A stretch of 64,000 bases of DNA from Fulvia fulva (Eukaryota > Ascomycota > Dothideomycetes > Mycosphaerellales > Mycosphaerellaceae). Shown one piece after another: positions 1 through 11,754 of the stretch. Numbering within the stretch: the first letter of the stretch is position 1; each line of letters starts with the position of its first letter. The position numbers and the translations under genes are program-made. The notes below the pieces were generated by a model. It searched no databases, was not told the origin of the DNA, and worked only from the letters and a program-made list of their open reading frames with translations. Location of the stretch: the NCBI RefSeq assembly GCF_020509005.1, contig NC_063017.1, positions 2,914,001 to 2,978,000 on the forward strand. Direction: 5' to 3'.

Positions 1-1
1 C

Positions 2-640
2 CCAAGCTACTACAAGCCAACGGATCAAGGGAACGGGTCCGGAGTCAAGACAGAGTCTCAACATTCGACATCTCAAGCTATGCCCTACGGAAGTCAATAC
101 GCTCCATCGTATCCCAACATGCAGAGGAGCAATTCAGTCTCCGCCCCTTCTATGATGCAATCATCGTATCAAACCCCAGTTCAGCCTCATTCCTCGACTT
201 TCGGAACGATGGGACCAGGGAGTGGCCGCCCGTCGTACAGTGGACAAAGCATGAACAGCCCGTCTGCCAATGGACAGTCCCAGGGACCCTATGGCAGTGC
301 ATCGACCGCGCCGTACGCCGTGCGTTCTCCAACTCAGAGTTACAGCATGCAGAGTGCACCCCAGAGCGCCGTCAGCCACTCTCCTCATCCTTCCATGAAG
401 AGTCCGCAATCTGCCCATCCCGGAACCTCTAGCGATCCAAACGGTCAATTGCACTCTGGAGGCATGCCCTACCGGTCTGGATCATACGCGGTTCCATCTG
501 CTCCACAAACCGGTCACAGCGATATGAACGGTCTGGGAATCAGCAGCACTTCCAGCTACCCCCCGCCAAGTCAGAATGGCTCCGGCTATAGCTACGGATC
601 CACCGGGCACGCGCAAACGAGTGGTCCATATCCAGCATAG
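2..640 (+). CDS. 3' end of a Ser/Gln/Pro-rich protein (partial)
   Basis: The frame is open from base 2 and runs to a TAG at 638-640, so the window cuts the gene at its 5' side and about 212 codons are visible. The protein is low-complexity and rich in Ser, Gln, Pro, Gly, Tyr and Met, with repeated motifs such as SxQSxPQSA and SSYPPPSQNG. No folded domain is visible. Such tails are typical of fungal transcription factors and RNA-binding proteins. The start (SYYKP, then KTESQ) faintly recalls tails of APSES regulators such as StuA, but this is only a guess. The same frame stays open for another 61 codons after the TAG, to a TGA at 824-826, ending in an acidic stretch (DADDDN). The true end may therefore be 826 if the TAG is spliced out, read through or recently mutated. 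Confidence 0.6.
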   Translation, partial: PSYYKPTDQGNGSGVKTESQHSTSQAMPYGSQYAPSYPNMQRSNSVSAPSMMQSSYQTPVQPHSSTFGTMGPGSGRPSYSGQSMNSPSANGQSQGPYGSASTAPYAVRSPTQSYSMQSAPQSAVSHSPHPSMKSPQSAHPGTSSDPNGQLHSGGMPYRSGSYAVPSAPQTGHSDMNGLGISSTSSYPPPSQNGSGYSYGSTGHAQTSGPYPA

Positions 641-826
641 AATGGCGGCGGACATCCACCAGAGGCTGTATCCACTTGTGGCATGAGATTTGGATCCCAC
701 AGACCTTATCAGGAGTCCTCTCGGCTTGTAGAGGCAGCATCGGCTTCTGTGCAAATGAAAGACTCTCCGGTGCATTCGCCGGCAAGCGGGAAAGATGCAG
801 ATGATGATAATGCTGCGGCTTCATGA

Positions 827-2745
827 GATCGAACGGGTTACGTCAGAACGGCTTTGAGACTCGAAAAAACCCGCGGAACAGCCGGTGTGGTAATGGGTGC
901 TCGCATCTCACGAGGTCGAGCACAGATGGCGAAAAGATCAGCAAGGCGTTTTGGGAGACTCGAATCGGCAGTCGTGCAATGTAGACGTATTGGGATGGAT
1001 GAGACATGAGTGGATTGGAGGGATGTCAGAATGTTGTTCGACAGAGCAGCAGTCCCTTGGCCGATTTTTGCTGCGAGGCGCAACGCCTCGTTGATGGAAC
1101 TGATTCGTTAGAATGTCAATACGCGTTTGCAGTGTGGTGATAGAAGACGCATCAAATGCACCGCTCATCCATCATCCTCATCATCTAGATACCGCTCCTC
1201 TACTGACGAGTACCGGTAGCCTTGGCCGTGACATTTCAGCCCCCAAGATGACTGTGGCAAACTCAATGCAGTCTTGTCATCAGGAGCAGTCTTCCGGCGC
1301 ACCCTTTGACAACAGTCTTTCGCTTAGAAGCGGATTCGGAAGTCAGTGAACCGCGAACTCAGAGGATGCCTTGGCGTGGAGGAATCGTTCGGCTGTGAAG
1401 TCTGCTGAACCCTGCCGTCGATCATGCAGCCAAGGCGATGCATAGTAGCGCAAGGGATGATCAATCCATCATGATGCAGCTGCTCGATCTACAACGGATC
1501 ATTCATCGCGTAGCAACAGGAAGCTGGTTCGATAGCTGCATGGGCGAGTGCGGCAGACATTCCAGCTGCACTGCTCATGGGAATCATTGTGAGCGTGTGA
1601 TGAAACAGACAGGCGTCGAGGTGGACTTGCAACGGGTCGAAGAGCGGCGCATATAGGACCAGGTTGGTGGGAATCTGGTTAGCGCCAACAGGGATGTTCC
1701 ACCACGCTTTTCTCGCGCGCCCACACTTCCTGGTCTCTCGCAGTTCAGCCTTTGTCATCACGATTTGGCTTCTTTGACATGCTTTTCCAGCGACTTCACG
1801 TCCAACACCGGCAACATGTGATGCGCACCGCATCGTCGACTTCCGCGCTCACCGCACGCTTCCAATGTGCAGCAACAACCGTGCGCAGTCCGCCTCAGGG
1901 GCGAGCGGCCATTCACGGCGCGACTCGCCACGTCTGCCCTCTGCGCAGCCTAGCACAAGGGCCCAGCTCCTTCCTCCGGTAGTCGCCATTCCGCAGCTTC
2001 GCGCCTTCCGCAATGTATGGATGGTCTAACACAAGATGCAGAAGCTCCAATGCCGCCCTTCGCACGCCTCCACCGAAACGACTGCTTTCGGAGAGGTCGA
2101 GGGATAAGCGGCATCCGCCTGTGCAGGAGCACCATGTCGATCAGTCAAGTAGCGTAAGTCGCCGCTCTCGTCCTACGTTTTGGTCGTTCCGCGAGCACCT
2201 TGTCGCCTCGCTGTCTCTGCAGTCCGGCCTCCCTATTTGTCACATCGACGCTCGGCGACATCACTCGATGCACCATGCCTGGCACACGCCTCATGCAACC
2301 CACGACACTCTCTGACCGCTCCGTGCTCCTCGGACCTTTCTGCGGACATGTTCAGCACTGGAAATCAGCTTTCGCTCATCCATTGCCCGCATGCAGCAGT
2401 TCGAAGCACGACCATCGGCATGCTGCCTCGCTGGCCACACACCACCTCCCATTCGCGACTTCAGGAAGACTTGCGCTCGCCTGAGCAGCGCACTCGACTC
2501 ACCAGCTTCGACAAGACAGACGCTGCAATGACCAGGCTGTCACATATGCACGCTGGCAACTCAACATTCCTTCCGGCCTCAAGACATCTGCAATGCTGAA
2601 CTCTGTTGGGTCGCCTTGCCCCCCAGCTTCCTTCCCACACGTGATGTCTAATGCTGCGGCGAACTCAACACGACATGCGAGGGCATAGCTCCACCAATGC
2701 ACGCCATCTTGACCGCGGGCTTGTGCTAACAGTGCTAATTCGCAG
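827..2745. other. Gene-poor interval, probably with unresolved 5' exon(s) of cardiolipin synthase
   Basis: No convincing complete gene is visible; the short frames here are on both strands and have no recognisable content. The right part probably holds the first exon(s) of the cardiolipin synthase gene. A consensus acceptor with branch-like CTAAC/CTAAT ends at 2745, directly before the first recognisable exon. A GTAAGT donor at 2154 and a CTCTGCAG acceptor ending at 2222 could bound a 69-nt intron after an ATG at 2134. That model stays open to 2484, but I cannot link it to the exon at 2746. Another possible donor is GTGATG at 2641. Confidence 0.4.
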
Positions 2746-3739
2746 CAACCACAGCCATCCCGGGATCGGCCTGTCACCCGGAGTCTAGAAGCGGCGCGCG
2801 AACGCACCAAAGCCGTGCGAAATAAGGTCCGCTCCTCCCTGACGAGCTTGACGCCACACGAGAACATCTACAACCTGCCTAACTTTCTTACTGTCACACG
2901 CCTGTTCGCAGCGCCGGCGACAGCATACCTCCTGCTGCACGACCATCACACCTGGGCGCTCGCGCTGTTTGCCTATGCAGGAATCACCGACCTGGTCGAC
3001 GGCTGGCTCGCGCGGAAATGGAAGCTACAGACCGTCGCCGGCAGTGTGATGGACCCCATGGCTGACAAGGCCTTGATGATCATTTTGACTGCAACGCTTG
3101 CCGTGAAGGGAGCCATACCATGTAAGGCAAACGCGAGATCCTCCCCGCTTCTATTGACTTCACGCTGCCGCGGCAAAAATGCTGACTGTTTGTAAAGTGT
3201 ATCTGGCAACTTTAATCCTTGGCCGAGATGCGTCACTAGCAGTGGCCGCGCTCTACTATCGCCTTGCATCACTGCCCGCGCCAAAGACTTTTGCGCGTTA
3301 TTGGGACTTTTCGCTGCCTTCTGCCGAGGTGCATCCCACTACTGTGTCGAAGTACAACACGTTTTTGCAGCTAATACTCATCGGATCTACCCTTGCACTA
3401 CCAGTGGTCACCGCTAGCGGAGAACAGATCGCGATCCTTCAGTCGTTTGGCTTGACCACTGGAAAGCTGCATGCAGCCATGACCTACTTCCAATACGTGG
3501 TTGCTGCCACCACCACGTGGAGTGGCTTGAGCTACGCCTACCTCAAGAATGCGGTCACCATACTCGGGACGAATGAGGAAGTCAAGGCCAGACAAGGTGC
3601 AAGAGGCCGAGCTATCATCGGCTTGACTTTCGGCAGCTGCGTCCTCGCTACTGCGTGGCTGGCGCTGAATGTCGACAAGCCTTCGATTGAGGGCAGGAAT
3701 ACGCTGGACGAGGACGCGGGCGGAAACTCACGTCGCTAG
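2746..3739 (+). CDS. CRD1: Cardiolipin synthase, CDP-alcohol phosphatidyltransferase family
   Basis: This enzyme joins phosphatidylglycerol and CDP-diacylglycerol to make cardiolipin in the mitochondrial inner membrane. Two exons are clear: 2746-3121 and 3198-3739. The 76-nt intron (GTAAGG...AAAG) restores the frame so that AIP is followed by LYLATLILGRD. The signature DG-x2-AR-x8-G-x3-D-x3-D is intact, reading DGWLAR...GSVMDPMAD. The blocks IYNLPNFLTVTRL and YWDFSLPSAEVHPTT are what I expect of fungal mitochondrial CRD1 proteins. Hydrophobic segments lie around LFAAPATAYLLL, LILIGSTLALPVV and IIGLTFGSCVLATAWLAL. The N-terminus, which should carry the mitochondrial presequence, is not resolved: exon 2746 starts after an acceptor and is in phase 0. 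A GTG at 2815 is not a likely start. The stop is TAG at 3737-3739. Confidence 0.88.
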
Positions 3740-4549
3740 CATGTGTCTGTCGACTGTCGAGTGCAGCCCTGGAGTTTGCTTTTCCTGATGGTGCAGCTGG
3801 AGCGCTGCATTCCCCCATGCTGACAGAGATCGACAGTATTGTGCAGGATAACAACAATGTATACAATTTCCAAAAACAGCGGTCAAGTGACCGGCCTTTG
3901 ATGAGCATTACGGATGTAGTAACAGAACCACGTTGCCACGTGGTTGCTTGCATGAATATTGCCTCAATTGTGAGATCACTGCCTTGTGCTGTCGATCCTG
4001 CATTTACCATGGTCACGAGGCCAGCACATCAATAAGACCGTGGAAGCCCAGAGAAAGATGTTCTTACGATGGTACGAAGCGTTTAGTCACACCCTCATGT
4101 TGGAGAGAAATCGCAGTCCCCGGTAACCGCAGTGCATAGGGATGTGGGCTGCTCAAAAGATCAAGCCGTTGGTATAAAATCTAGGTCTCTGTTGACATGA
4201 CATCTCACATTCAGCACTTTGACGAATAACAAGACTTTCGCATTGTCTCTGACATGGACGACGAAGCACATACGAGGCAAGGGCGGGAAAATTGGAGAGG
4301 TCCCATGCCACGTGAATGATGAATTAATGTCCAAGGAAGCCTGCCGCTGCAACGCCATGCAGAAAGACCTATGTATCACTGTATCGCTCCATAGCAGTAG
4401 CAGTAATGCCTGCCCTTACCAACCGATTCACTTCGCCCTCAGAACGCCCATGAATAATGCATGACAAAGACAAGATTTCTCACCCAAGGGCGCTGAGATC
4501 CTCGTACACACGGTCGAACAATAATGAGCTCGCCCAGACGTTTCCCCAT
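3740..4549. other. Intergenic region between convergent CRD1 and INO80
   Basis: This is the 3' flank of both CRD1 (+) and INO80 (-). It contains only short overlapping frames without recognisable content. I see no RNA gene, long repeat or RIP signature. Confidence 0.5.
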
Positions 4550-7500
4550 CTAGACCTCACCGTCAATGACAGCAAGTCGCTGTTTGACGGTCTTGGCCTT
4601 CTTACTCGTACCCTTCCGCTTCTTTGCGGGTGGGCCTTCCATGGCGGAGACCGGTGTGGCCGCGCCAGAAGGCTCATGCGAAGCGCCGTCGTCGAATTTA
4701 CCTTCGCCTGTAGGCACTGTTAGTGTCCATCCCTCTATGGATGCCATGGTGTATGTGCACTTACCTTCGTGATACAACTCGTCCATGCTGACCTCCTTGC
4801 GCTTGTTCGTAGCAGCGTTCTTACGCTTCTTCTTGCCACCAGACTTGGCTTCCTCCTCCATGACTTGCGCCTCGCGACGCTCGATGGCCTCGACTTGATC
4901 GTCGTCTGCAAGCCACATGGCCATTTCCTTGGTGCGGTTGCTCTCACGGCTTCGGTTGTTAAAGTCCACGACGTTACTGCTGCCGGCCTGTCCGGAAATG
5001 ACAACACGCTGGACCTCTTCCTTTTGCAGAGCACGCTTGCGGATTCGTTCTTCGATCGTACCACGGGTGATGAGACGATAGACGGTGACCTGTCTTGTTT
5101 GACCGAGACGATGAGCGCGATCCATGGCTTGGGAGTCGATGGTGGGGTTCCAATCGGAGTCGTAGAAGATGACGGTATCGGCGGATGTGAGGTTAATACC
5201 AAGACCTCCAGCGCGGGTTGATAGCAAAAAGACGAAGATGCTTGGATCTGCCTGGAATGCTGCGACTGTGTCTCTTCGGTCCTCGAGCTTCGTGGAGCCA
5301 TCGAGACGACAGTACCTGTAATTGCGGTACGTCAGGTACTCCTCCATCAGATCAATCATGCGTGTCATTTGGAAGTAAAGGAGCACACGGTGGCCGCCTT
5401 CCTTGAGCTCGCGCAACAGCTGATCAAGCTTGGCGAGCTTACCAGAATCTGTCACGAAGCGACGCATGCTTGGCACTTGGATCTTGGTGTATCGCTGCTT
5501 CTCTGACTCTGGCTCTGGCAGCATGTTGGTGACGGGGTACTTTGAAGGCGGCAGTTTCGCTCGCAGGAGTGCCTCCTCAGTCCCAGTACTGATTGGGTAG
5601 AGCGCACGTCTGAGAGGAACATCAAAGAAGGCACTCTCCTTCTCATTCTGAGCGCGGTATCCGGGGCAGACCAGCTCGATGGGTGGCGCAGAGGCCGGCG
5701 GTAGATAGCAGGTCTCGATGACGCTGTATCCTTGCTCCGCCATCTTACTGCTCGAGATGTTGAGGAGGTTGTTGAGATGACCTTCACTGGTGATCTCAGC
5801 AAGCGGCTTTCGAGCATTTCGCTTGACAATGTTCAGCATAGCATGCACCGGCGTGAAGCCAGCGTTCTCTTGCTCCTCCTCGTCATCGTATGCAACTTTG
5901 AGGCTGCTTGTGGTATCATTCTCTTTGGCGAGCACCACGACCCGCTGCATCAGAGTGCTTCGTGCTGTGCGGATGACATCCTCTGCAGACTGATCGACAA
6001 ATCGGAGCCAGGAAAACGCGCCATTGGACGTCTTGCCATCTTGACGCCTGCCTTGACTCGACTTGATGTGCTCGCCGCTCCAGATGCTGAGGTCGTTGCT
6101 GAAAACTTTGTTCCTCCATCCAGCTTGAGCATTGTCTGGACCAGGCAGATCCAGCCGGCCAGGTCCGTCTCCAAGCATGGTCGGTAGCCAGTACTCGATC
6201 AGATTCCGCACACTGTAAGCCACGTTCACGTTGTTGCCTTCGCGCATAAAGCTGGCAGTCTCCGCGTAGTACGACATCGACATTGGGCTCCACGTGTCGG
6301 CACGCTCGAATAGATCAGGATGGTTGCACACTTTCCTGAACTGCATGACCAAGTTCATCAGCGTAGCTGTATCTTGGTCGTCACCCACAGCTGCTTTCTC
6401 GATCAAATCCATAATGCTGATCTTGTTCCTCAGGTTGGTGTAGTAAGCGCGCTGTCTGTAGGTCAGGTCGCAGAAAACGTCGAGCTCTATCTTGTCACCC
6501 AACTCCTTTTGTACATGCTTCTTGATACGTCGCAACATGAAGGGCTTCAGGATCATATGTAGACGCCGAAGCTGATCTTCGTTCAGCTTAGAATTCGACT
6601 GAGCATGGTTCTCAATGTCCTTCGAAAACCACTCTGAGAACTCGTCGTGGCTGTCGAACAGTGAAGGCATGATGAAATGCAGCAGAGCCCACAGTTCTTG
6701 CATGTTGTTCTGAATAGGCGTGCCGGTGAGCAGCAAGCGGTTACGACAGCTGAACCCAAGCAGAGACTTCCATCGAGAAGATTGTGAAGACTTGATAGCC
6801 TGTGCCTCGTCAAGAATCATGTACTGCCATTTGACCTTCTGGAAGTATGCTGTGTCTTGCACGACCAGCTGGTAAGATGTCACAAGGACGTGGAAAGGAC
6901 TGTCGCGATTGTATGTAATGTGCTTGCGATCCCAGAACTTGCGCAGAACTTTGCGGTCTTTGGCGGAACCCCAGTACGGCAGCGTCTTGATCGAAGGCAC
7001 GAATTTGGCGATTTCTTGCTGCCAGTTGTGGAGAGTGCTGGCAGGAGCGATGACCAGGAAAGGTCCCCAGATGTCGTGGACCTCAGCCAGGTAAGCCATG
7101 ACTGATATGGACTGGACGGTCTTGCCGAGACCCATCTCGTCGGCGAGGATACCGTTGATGCCTTGCTCATACAAGTTGACTAGCCAGTTGAGACCCTTGA
7201 GCTGGTACTCCTTCAACTGACACGACAGCATCTTTGGCTGGGCAACATCCATGCTTTGCAGCGAGGTCGGGTTCTGGAAGTTCAGCTCGCCCTCGTCGAA
7301 GTTGGCTTGAGCGTCTGACAGATTCTGACCATCGTCGTCAGGTTTGTTGAAGTCAATTGCGCGTTGCTTAGCCTCGTTGATAGCATGCTGCGCGTTCGCT
7401 GCGGCGGCGGCTTGTAGAGCACTTTCGTCTTCGGCATCGAAATCCAGATCCTCGAAGTTTGTGACCTTCTTGCCAGGGTTGGCAACTGAGTCCGGCAGAT

Positions 7501-9697
7501 CGATGGTCTGTGTTGCATTGGGGTTGTCCCTTGTGGTCTGGCCACTCGAAACTGTTCCATCCGCATCTGTGCCATGTCTCTCGATCTCATCTGTCTTCAC
7601 CTTCTTGCCGATGAAATGAGAGTACAGCTCGGTCTGCGAGATCAAGAAGTTGAGCTTCCTCTTCTGTCTGTTAGCTTCGCGCTCAGCTTCCTGCTTCTTG
7701 GCCTTGTCCAATTCTGCTCGCTCAGCCACTTTGCGGCCTTCACGTTCGTCACGTTCGTTTCGTTTCCAGAAGCCGAGCATTTCTCGCATAGCACGCTTCG
7801 CACGAGCAGCCACATCCTTGGTTGACTTGTTCGTGCGCAGCTGCCATCGTCGAGCTTCTTTGGCGGCCAACTGCGCGGTCTTGCGAGCATTACTCTGTTT
7901 CGTGTCAAGGCTGTTGTTCTTGATGCGAGTGACTTTGGGCACCTGCTTGGCCAGATCTCGCGAGATCTGCTCGTAAATTTGATTGTAGCCTTTGCTTTCG
8001 AACTTTGCCATTCCGGTGAGACCAGCAGTCGGTTGCATGTCGTACATCGTGGGCTGAATTTCGCTGAGTGGTTCCGAATCTTCGCGCTGCAACTGCCTGG
8101 GAAGCACCCGGTCGCCGTAGGCCTGCAGTCTCTCCTCAGTGGCTGGTGCAATCTGAGGTAGGTCCAGTCCTTGATCAATGTAAGCCTGGGCTTGTCGTGC
8201 GTTCTCCTTTTCGGCGAGTTTCTGCTCTTTACTCTTACGTGCACGACCAGTGCCTCCGCCACGGCCTCCTCGACCGCGACCTCGTCCACTTGCTGAAAAT
8301 TCGGGAGTGACCTCGTCGTTGACAGGGCCTCGGCTGTTGGAGTAGAAAGAAGTCATCAGACCACCGTCCAGGTTGACCTCCCTCTCTTGTCTGCCCAGTG
8401 CGGCAGCGTTGTGTGGTGACTCGTTGCGGAATTCCTTCGAAGGCGTGATGCCCTGCAGTCTGCTCTGTGTGTCTCGGATCTTTTTATCGTGTCTTGCGAC
8501 CTCTCGCTGCAAACGTTCCTTCTCTTCGTCGTCCTGCGTGGAAGCGATCTGCTGGATCACTTCCTCACGCTTCTGTTGTTCGTCCGCAATAGCCTTTTCA
8601 CGGCGTCGCTTGCGCTGCTGGTCCTTCTTTCGCTCCTTGTCCTCTTCAACCTCCTTCAGCCGCACCTCTTCCGTGACTTCGTGTTCGTGCTGATCCACAA
8701 AGACACTTCTCTCGGTGTCAGATGCTGCGCTGAAGTGGTCGTGGTATTTCTGCATCAGTTCCAGTCTCCTGCGCTTGCGCTTATGTTGTTCGGCGATCTC
8801 CAAGTCCAGTGCTCTCTTGTGAGTTCTGTTCACCCACTCTACCTTGGGTCCCTCAATGCCTGGCATGTCAGCCTCGACATCGGACAGATCACGCTGCTCA
8901 ATCTCCTTGTACGCTGCTTCCGTGTCGCGGATTGTTAAGCTCGGAGGCCCAGTTTGAGGTACAGCTATAGGAGGAGCATGCTGAGGTGCCACCAGAGGAG
9001 GCGGTACACCATCCTTCACTCGGCCACTTTGATGCGACGCGCTCGAGGCTCTGCTTGCCTTCCTACTTGCTGCTTTGGCCGGCGCAGGAGCAGCTGGTGG
9101 CGGTGGAGGCGCAAGAGCGGGAGCTGGGGGCAGGACTGGCGCAGGCTGCTTGAACTCTTCCCGCGTCGGCGGAGGCGCTGGTGTGCTCGCAGTGTCATCG
9201 GACAAGAGGTTCATCATCGACATGGGATTTGTGGATCGCGGCGGTGCTTGGGATCTCGCATCTGCAGGTGGAGGGGGGACAGGATGCGCGTGCGCTGAGG
9301 TGGGCGGCGAGGACTGGCTCGGATGGCGACTCATGGCCGGTCGCTGCTCTGCGTGGTGGCCGTTGGCATATGGCGCAGGCGGTGGCTGTTCGAAGTGTGT
9401 TCGGGTCTGTGATGGAAGGATTATTAGTGGATGTTGGTCGAGATAGTCGTGACGAATGCGGTGGCTGACCTGCTGTGGTGACGGCGGCTGATAGGACGTG
9501 CTGTTCGCTCCGGCATCTCTGTTGCCAGCTCTTTCTTCCTTGGTGGGATCGTAGTAGCTCGATGCCGGCCGAGTCTGCGTGGGCGATGCGGGCACGCTGC
9601 GATGGTGGATCGGCGAGGGTGCTACAGAGGACGTCGAGCGATGGTGGTGCGGCGGTCCTTGTGTCTGCGCCCCGGGCGGCGATGGCTTTGGTTCCAT
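4550..9697 (-). CDS. INO80: Chromatin-remodelling ATPase INO80
   Basis: This is the catalytic subunit of the INO80 complex, a Snf2-family ATPase that slides nucleosomes and exchanges H2A.Z in the nucleus. The reading frame is 1715 codons. Residues 1-270 are Pro/Ser/Gln-rich and disordered; charged coiled-coil sequence follows; the DBINO domain is near 575-700. The Snf2 ATPase lies at about 830-1120, with Walker A DEMGLGKT (Lys 859) and Walker B DEAQ (963-966). After the INO80-type insertion, the helicase C lobe carries [11 protein letters not shown] and DRAHRLGQ (near 1525). The C-terminus is Lys-rich. Two stretches look like in-frame introns: 9407-9469 (63 nt, GTCAGC...CTAAT...CACAG) and 4708-4764 (57 nt, GTAAGT...CTAAC...CTACAG). 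Splicing would give 1675 residues. The second removes a stretch that breaks HEGEGKFDD. The gene is divergent from BRX1. Confidence 0.95.
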   Translation of the reverse strand: MEPKPSPPGAQTQGPPHHHRSTSSVAPSPIHHRSVPASPTQTRPASSYYDPTKEERAGNRDAGANSTSYQPPSPQQVSHRIRHDYLDQHPLIILPSQTRTHFEQPPPAPYANGHHAEQRPAMSRHPSQSSPPTSAHAHPVPPPPADARSQAPPRSTNPMSMMNLLSDDTASTPAPPPTREEFKQPAPVLPPAPALAPPPPPAAPAPAKAASRKASRASSASHQSGRVKDGVPPPLVAPQHAPPIAVPQTGPPSLTIRDTEAAYKEIEQRDLSDVEADMPGIEGPKVEWVNRTHKRALDLEIAEQHKRKRRRLELMQKYHDHFSAASDTERSVFVDQHEHEVTEEVRLKEVEEDKERKKDQQRKRRREKAIADEQQKREEVIQQIASTQDDEEKERLQREVARHDKKIRDTQSRLQGITPSKEFRNESPHNAAALGRQEREVNLDGGLMTSFYSNSRGPVNDEVTPEFSASGRGRGRGGRGGGTGRARKSKEQKLAEKENARQAQAYIDQGLDLPQIAPATEERLQAYGDRVLPRQLQREDSEPLSEIQPTMYDMQPTAGLTGMAKFESKGYNQIYEQISRDLAKQVPKVTRIKNNSLDTKQSNARKTAQLAAKEARRWQLRTNKSTKDVAARAKRAMREMLGFWKRNERDEREGRKVAERAELDKAKKQEAEREANRQKRKLNFLISQTELYSHFIGKKVKTDEIERHGTDADGTVSSGQTTRDNPNATQTIDLPDSVANPGKKVTNFEDLDFDAEDESALQAAAAANAQHAINEAKQRAIDFNKPDDDGQNLSDAQANFDEGELNFQNPTSLQSMDVAQPKMLSCQLKEYQLKGLNWLVNLYEQGINGILADEMGLGKTVQSISVMAYLAEVHDIWGPFLVIAPASTLHNWQQEIAKFVPSIKTLPYWGSAKDRKVLRKFWDRKHITYNRDSPFHVLVTSYQLVVQDTAYFQKVKWQYMILDEAQAIKSSQSSRWKSLLGFSCRNRLLLTGTPIQNNMQELWALLHFIMPSLFDSHDEFSEWFSKDIENHAQSNSKLNEDQLRRLHMILKPFMLRRIKKHVQKELGDKIELDVFCDLTYRQRAYYTNLRNKISIMDLIEKAAVGDDQDTATLMNLVMQFRKVCNHPDLFERADTWSPMSMSYYAETASFMREGNNVNVAYSVRNLIEYWLPTMLGDGPGRLDLPGPDNAQAGWRNKVFSNDLSIWSGEHIKSSQGRRQDGKTSNGAFSWLRFVDQSAEDVIRTARSTLMQRVVVLAKENDTTSSLKVAYDDEEEQENAGFTPVHAMLNIVKRNARKPLAEITSEGHLNNLLNISSSKMAEQGYSVIETCYLPPASAPPIELVCPGYRAQNEKESAFFDVPLRRALYPISTGTEEALLRAKLPPSKYPVTNMLPEPESEKQRYTKIQVPSMRRFVTDSGKLAKLDQLLRELKEGGHRVLLYFQMTRMIDLMEEYLTYRNYRYCRLDGSTKLEDRRDTVAAFQADPSIFVFLLSTRAGGLGINLTSADTVIFYDSDWNPTIDSQAMDRAHRLGQTRQVTVYRLITRGTIEERIRKRALQKEEVQRVVISGQAGSSNVVDFNNRSRESNRTKEMAMWLADDDQVEAIERREAQVMEEEAKSGGKKKRKNAATNKRKEVSMDELYHEGKCTYTMASIEGWTLTVPTGEGKFDDGASHEPSGAATPVSAMEGPPAKKRKGTSKKAKTVKQRLAVIDGEV
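4708..4764 (-). other. Probable 57-nt in-frame intron of INO80
   Basis: On the minus strand the segment starts GTAAGTGCAC, has a branch-like ACTAAC and ends CCTACAG. It is 19 codons long without a stop, so an ORF caller would translate it. Its removal joins YHEG directly to EGKFDDG. Confidence 0.75.
9407..9469 (-). other. Probable 63-nt in-frame intron of INO80
   Basis: On the minus strand it starts GTCAGCC, has CACTAATAA before the acceptor and ends CATCACAG. It is 21 codons without a stop. Removing it deletes an Ile/Leu/His-rich segment from an otherwise Pro/Gln-rich N-terminal tail (SPQQ joined to TRTHFEQ). Confidence 0.6.
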
Positions 9698-10528
9698 GCT
9701 AAAGTTTGCTGGGAGCTATTGTCGTGGCACTGTTGTTCGGTGCTGCCTGCCATGCGACTCTGCCGTTCACTGTTCCATCAATGGCCGACAGGGATATCAT
9801 CGACGGGCGACGGCGACGGCGACAGTGGTGATGGACATGTGTGATGTGTGCTCCTGGTCGCAGTCTCTCCACCGACCCAACGGCTGACTACCGACCACGA
9901 TTGCGATGGTCCTCGAGCGCACACAGACCCCTTGCTCGCGGCGCGACTCCGAGCGATGTTCACTTGCTTGGCGGACGCGAGGTGGACGTGACGTGTCTGG
10001 CGGGTCTGCGGCGATGGGAGTGTGTGTGTGGTAGATTATGGCGGACGATGGATGCTACATGTGCACGCGGCAAGATCACGGCGCTGGGGGAGGCTTCGTT
10101 AGCTGACTGACACTGCCAGCTTCTCCTTGGTCCCGAAGCCCACGGGTATCATCTTCGAAAACGCGTACGTCCACCCTCACACATTGACACCACTCCCGAC
10201 ATGCATGAGACACTACTGTTGGACGATAGCAATATGGTAGAGCATTCGCATCGTGATGTTGGTCTCGGCATTTTGTTTCATCGAAATCTATCTTGTGCAG
10301 TGGTTCTGACGAGGCAAAGCGCAGGATCGGGTGTGATTGTCTGGAGACTGGCGCATACTCGTGCGCAGCTTCCGATCGATTTGATCCCAACTTCAGCGAG
10401 ATGTGGAGTCGGCCCGATTGAGTATAGCGTCGGATAGGAAAAATGCCCTGGGCGAGCACATGTCAAGTCGACCTTCTATTCCGACTGGTGTTGTCAGACT
10501 ACACATACGTCGTCGCATTGCACCAGCC
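9698..10528. promoter_or_regulatory. Shared upstream region of INO80 (-) and BRX1 (+)
   Basis: About 830 bp separate two divergent housekeeping genes, so this interval must hold both promoters and both 5' UTRs. A short GGCGAC repeat tract lies near 9809-9827. I see no clear TATA box and no supported reading frame. The assignment rests on gene layout only. Confidence 0.5.
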
Positions 10529-11536
10529 ATGGCGTCCGTATACAAGCAGGTCGCAAAGCAGCCAAACGGCAAGTCCAAGGACAGTGGCGACGATGTCAAG
10601 CCAAAGAACAAGCAACGAGTGCTCATCTTGAGCTCCAGAGGTGTAACATACAGGTCAGTCGCAAACCACCTCCCACCGCTTCTAACGTGCCAACTGACGT
10701 GTTGATCTCATAGACACCGACACCTCCTCTCCGACCTCAACTCCCTCCTCCCACATTCCCGCAAAGACGCCAAACTCGACACCAAAACCCAACTCCACCA
10801 ACTAAACGAACTCGCCGACCTCTACAACTGCAACAATGTCATGTTCTTCGAAGCGCGGAAAGGCAAAGACCTGTACATCTGGCTCTCGAAACCTCCCAAC
10901 GGGCCCACCGTCAAAATGCACTGCCAAAATGTCCACACCATGGAAGAGCTGAACTTCACCGGAAACTGCTTGAAGGGATCGAGACCGATATTGAGCTTCG
11001 ACGCAGCATTCGAAAAGCAGGCGCACACACGAGTAATCAAAGAGCTTCTCACCCATACCTTCGGCGTGCCCCAAACCTCCCGAAAGATCAAACCCTTCGT
11101 AGACCACGTCGTGGGCTTTACTCTCGCCGACGGCAAGATCTGGATCCGCTGCTACCAAATCACCGAAACCGAAGCCTCCAAGAAGAAAGAAGGCGACTCC
11201 GAAACACCTTCCGATGCATCAGCCCCGCAATCAACAGTTGAGAAATCCGCAAAGGGCGAGACACACGTCAGCTTGGTTGAAATTGGACCAAGGTTTGTAA
11301 TGACGCCGATTGTAATTTTGGAGGGAAGTTTTGGTGGGCCGGTGATTTACGAGAATAAGGAGTTTGTGAGTCCGAACCAGATCCGAAGTGATTTGAGGAG
11401 GAGCAAGGCCGGGAGATATAACCGGAGGGCGGAGGCGACGATTGAGAGGAAGGCGAAGAAGAGGGATATGGGGCTGAGGACGGGCGAGGGGACGAGGGAG
11501 ATTGATGAGTTGGATGATCGGATGGTGTTTGCTTGA
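10529..11536 (+). CDS. BRX1: Ribosome biogenesis protein BRX1 (Brix domain)
   Basis: A nucleolar Brix-domain protein needed for 60S subunit assembly and 27S pre-rRNA processing. The exons are 10529-10653 and 10714-11536. The 60-nt intron (GTCAGT...CATAG) splits the Arg codon of GVTYRHRHLL. The product is 315 residues, close to the usual size of about 290-320. Recognisable blocks in order are RVLILSSRGVTYR, LLPHSRKDAK, ELADLYNCNNVMFFEARK, LWLSKPPNGPT-like LYIWLSKPPNGPTVKMH, LNFTGNCLKGSRPILSFD and EIGPRFVMTPIVILEGSFGG. The tail is basic (ERKAKKRDMG), as expected for an rRNA-binding nucleolar protein. The ATG at 10529 (MASVYKQV) is preferred to an in-frame ATG at 10403 because BRX1 proteins start close to this point. 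The gene is divergent from INO80. Confidence 0.95.
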
Positions 11537-11754
11537 GGGAGGTACCTCGTGGTACATTCTGTGGTTAAAGAGCTTTGTCTGCTCGAAGTTTTTGCTCGAT
11601 TAGCGTGGCGTTCTGGGCAAAATTGTGGTATTGTAGGGATGTACTGCTAGCGCAACGACCGTCTGCGTGTATACATGTCCGTCCTGTAAAATCTCCAATA
11701 GAACTAACACGATACCACCCAGACCTTTCTCCCAATCATCAAGCCGCAGCGCCA
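11537..11754. other. 3' flank of BRX1
   Basis: Short intergenic spacer after the TGA of BRX1. I see no supported feature in it. Confidence 0.5.

Noticed and set aside
4566..9468. Numerous plus-strand frames across INO80, and further minus-strand frames
   Set aside because: They are shadows of the conserved INO80 frame in GC-rich coding DNA.
9579..9887. A 102-codon plus-strand frame over the INO80 start and promoter
   Set aside because: It overlaps the INO80 N-terminus antisense, is rich in Cys/Trp/Arg from repeats of GGCGAC type, and has no family resemblance.
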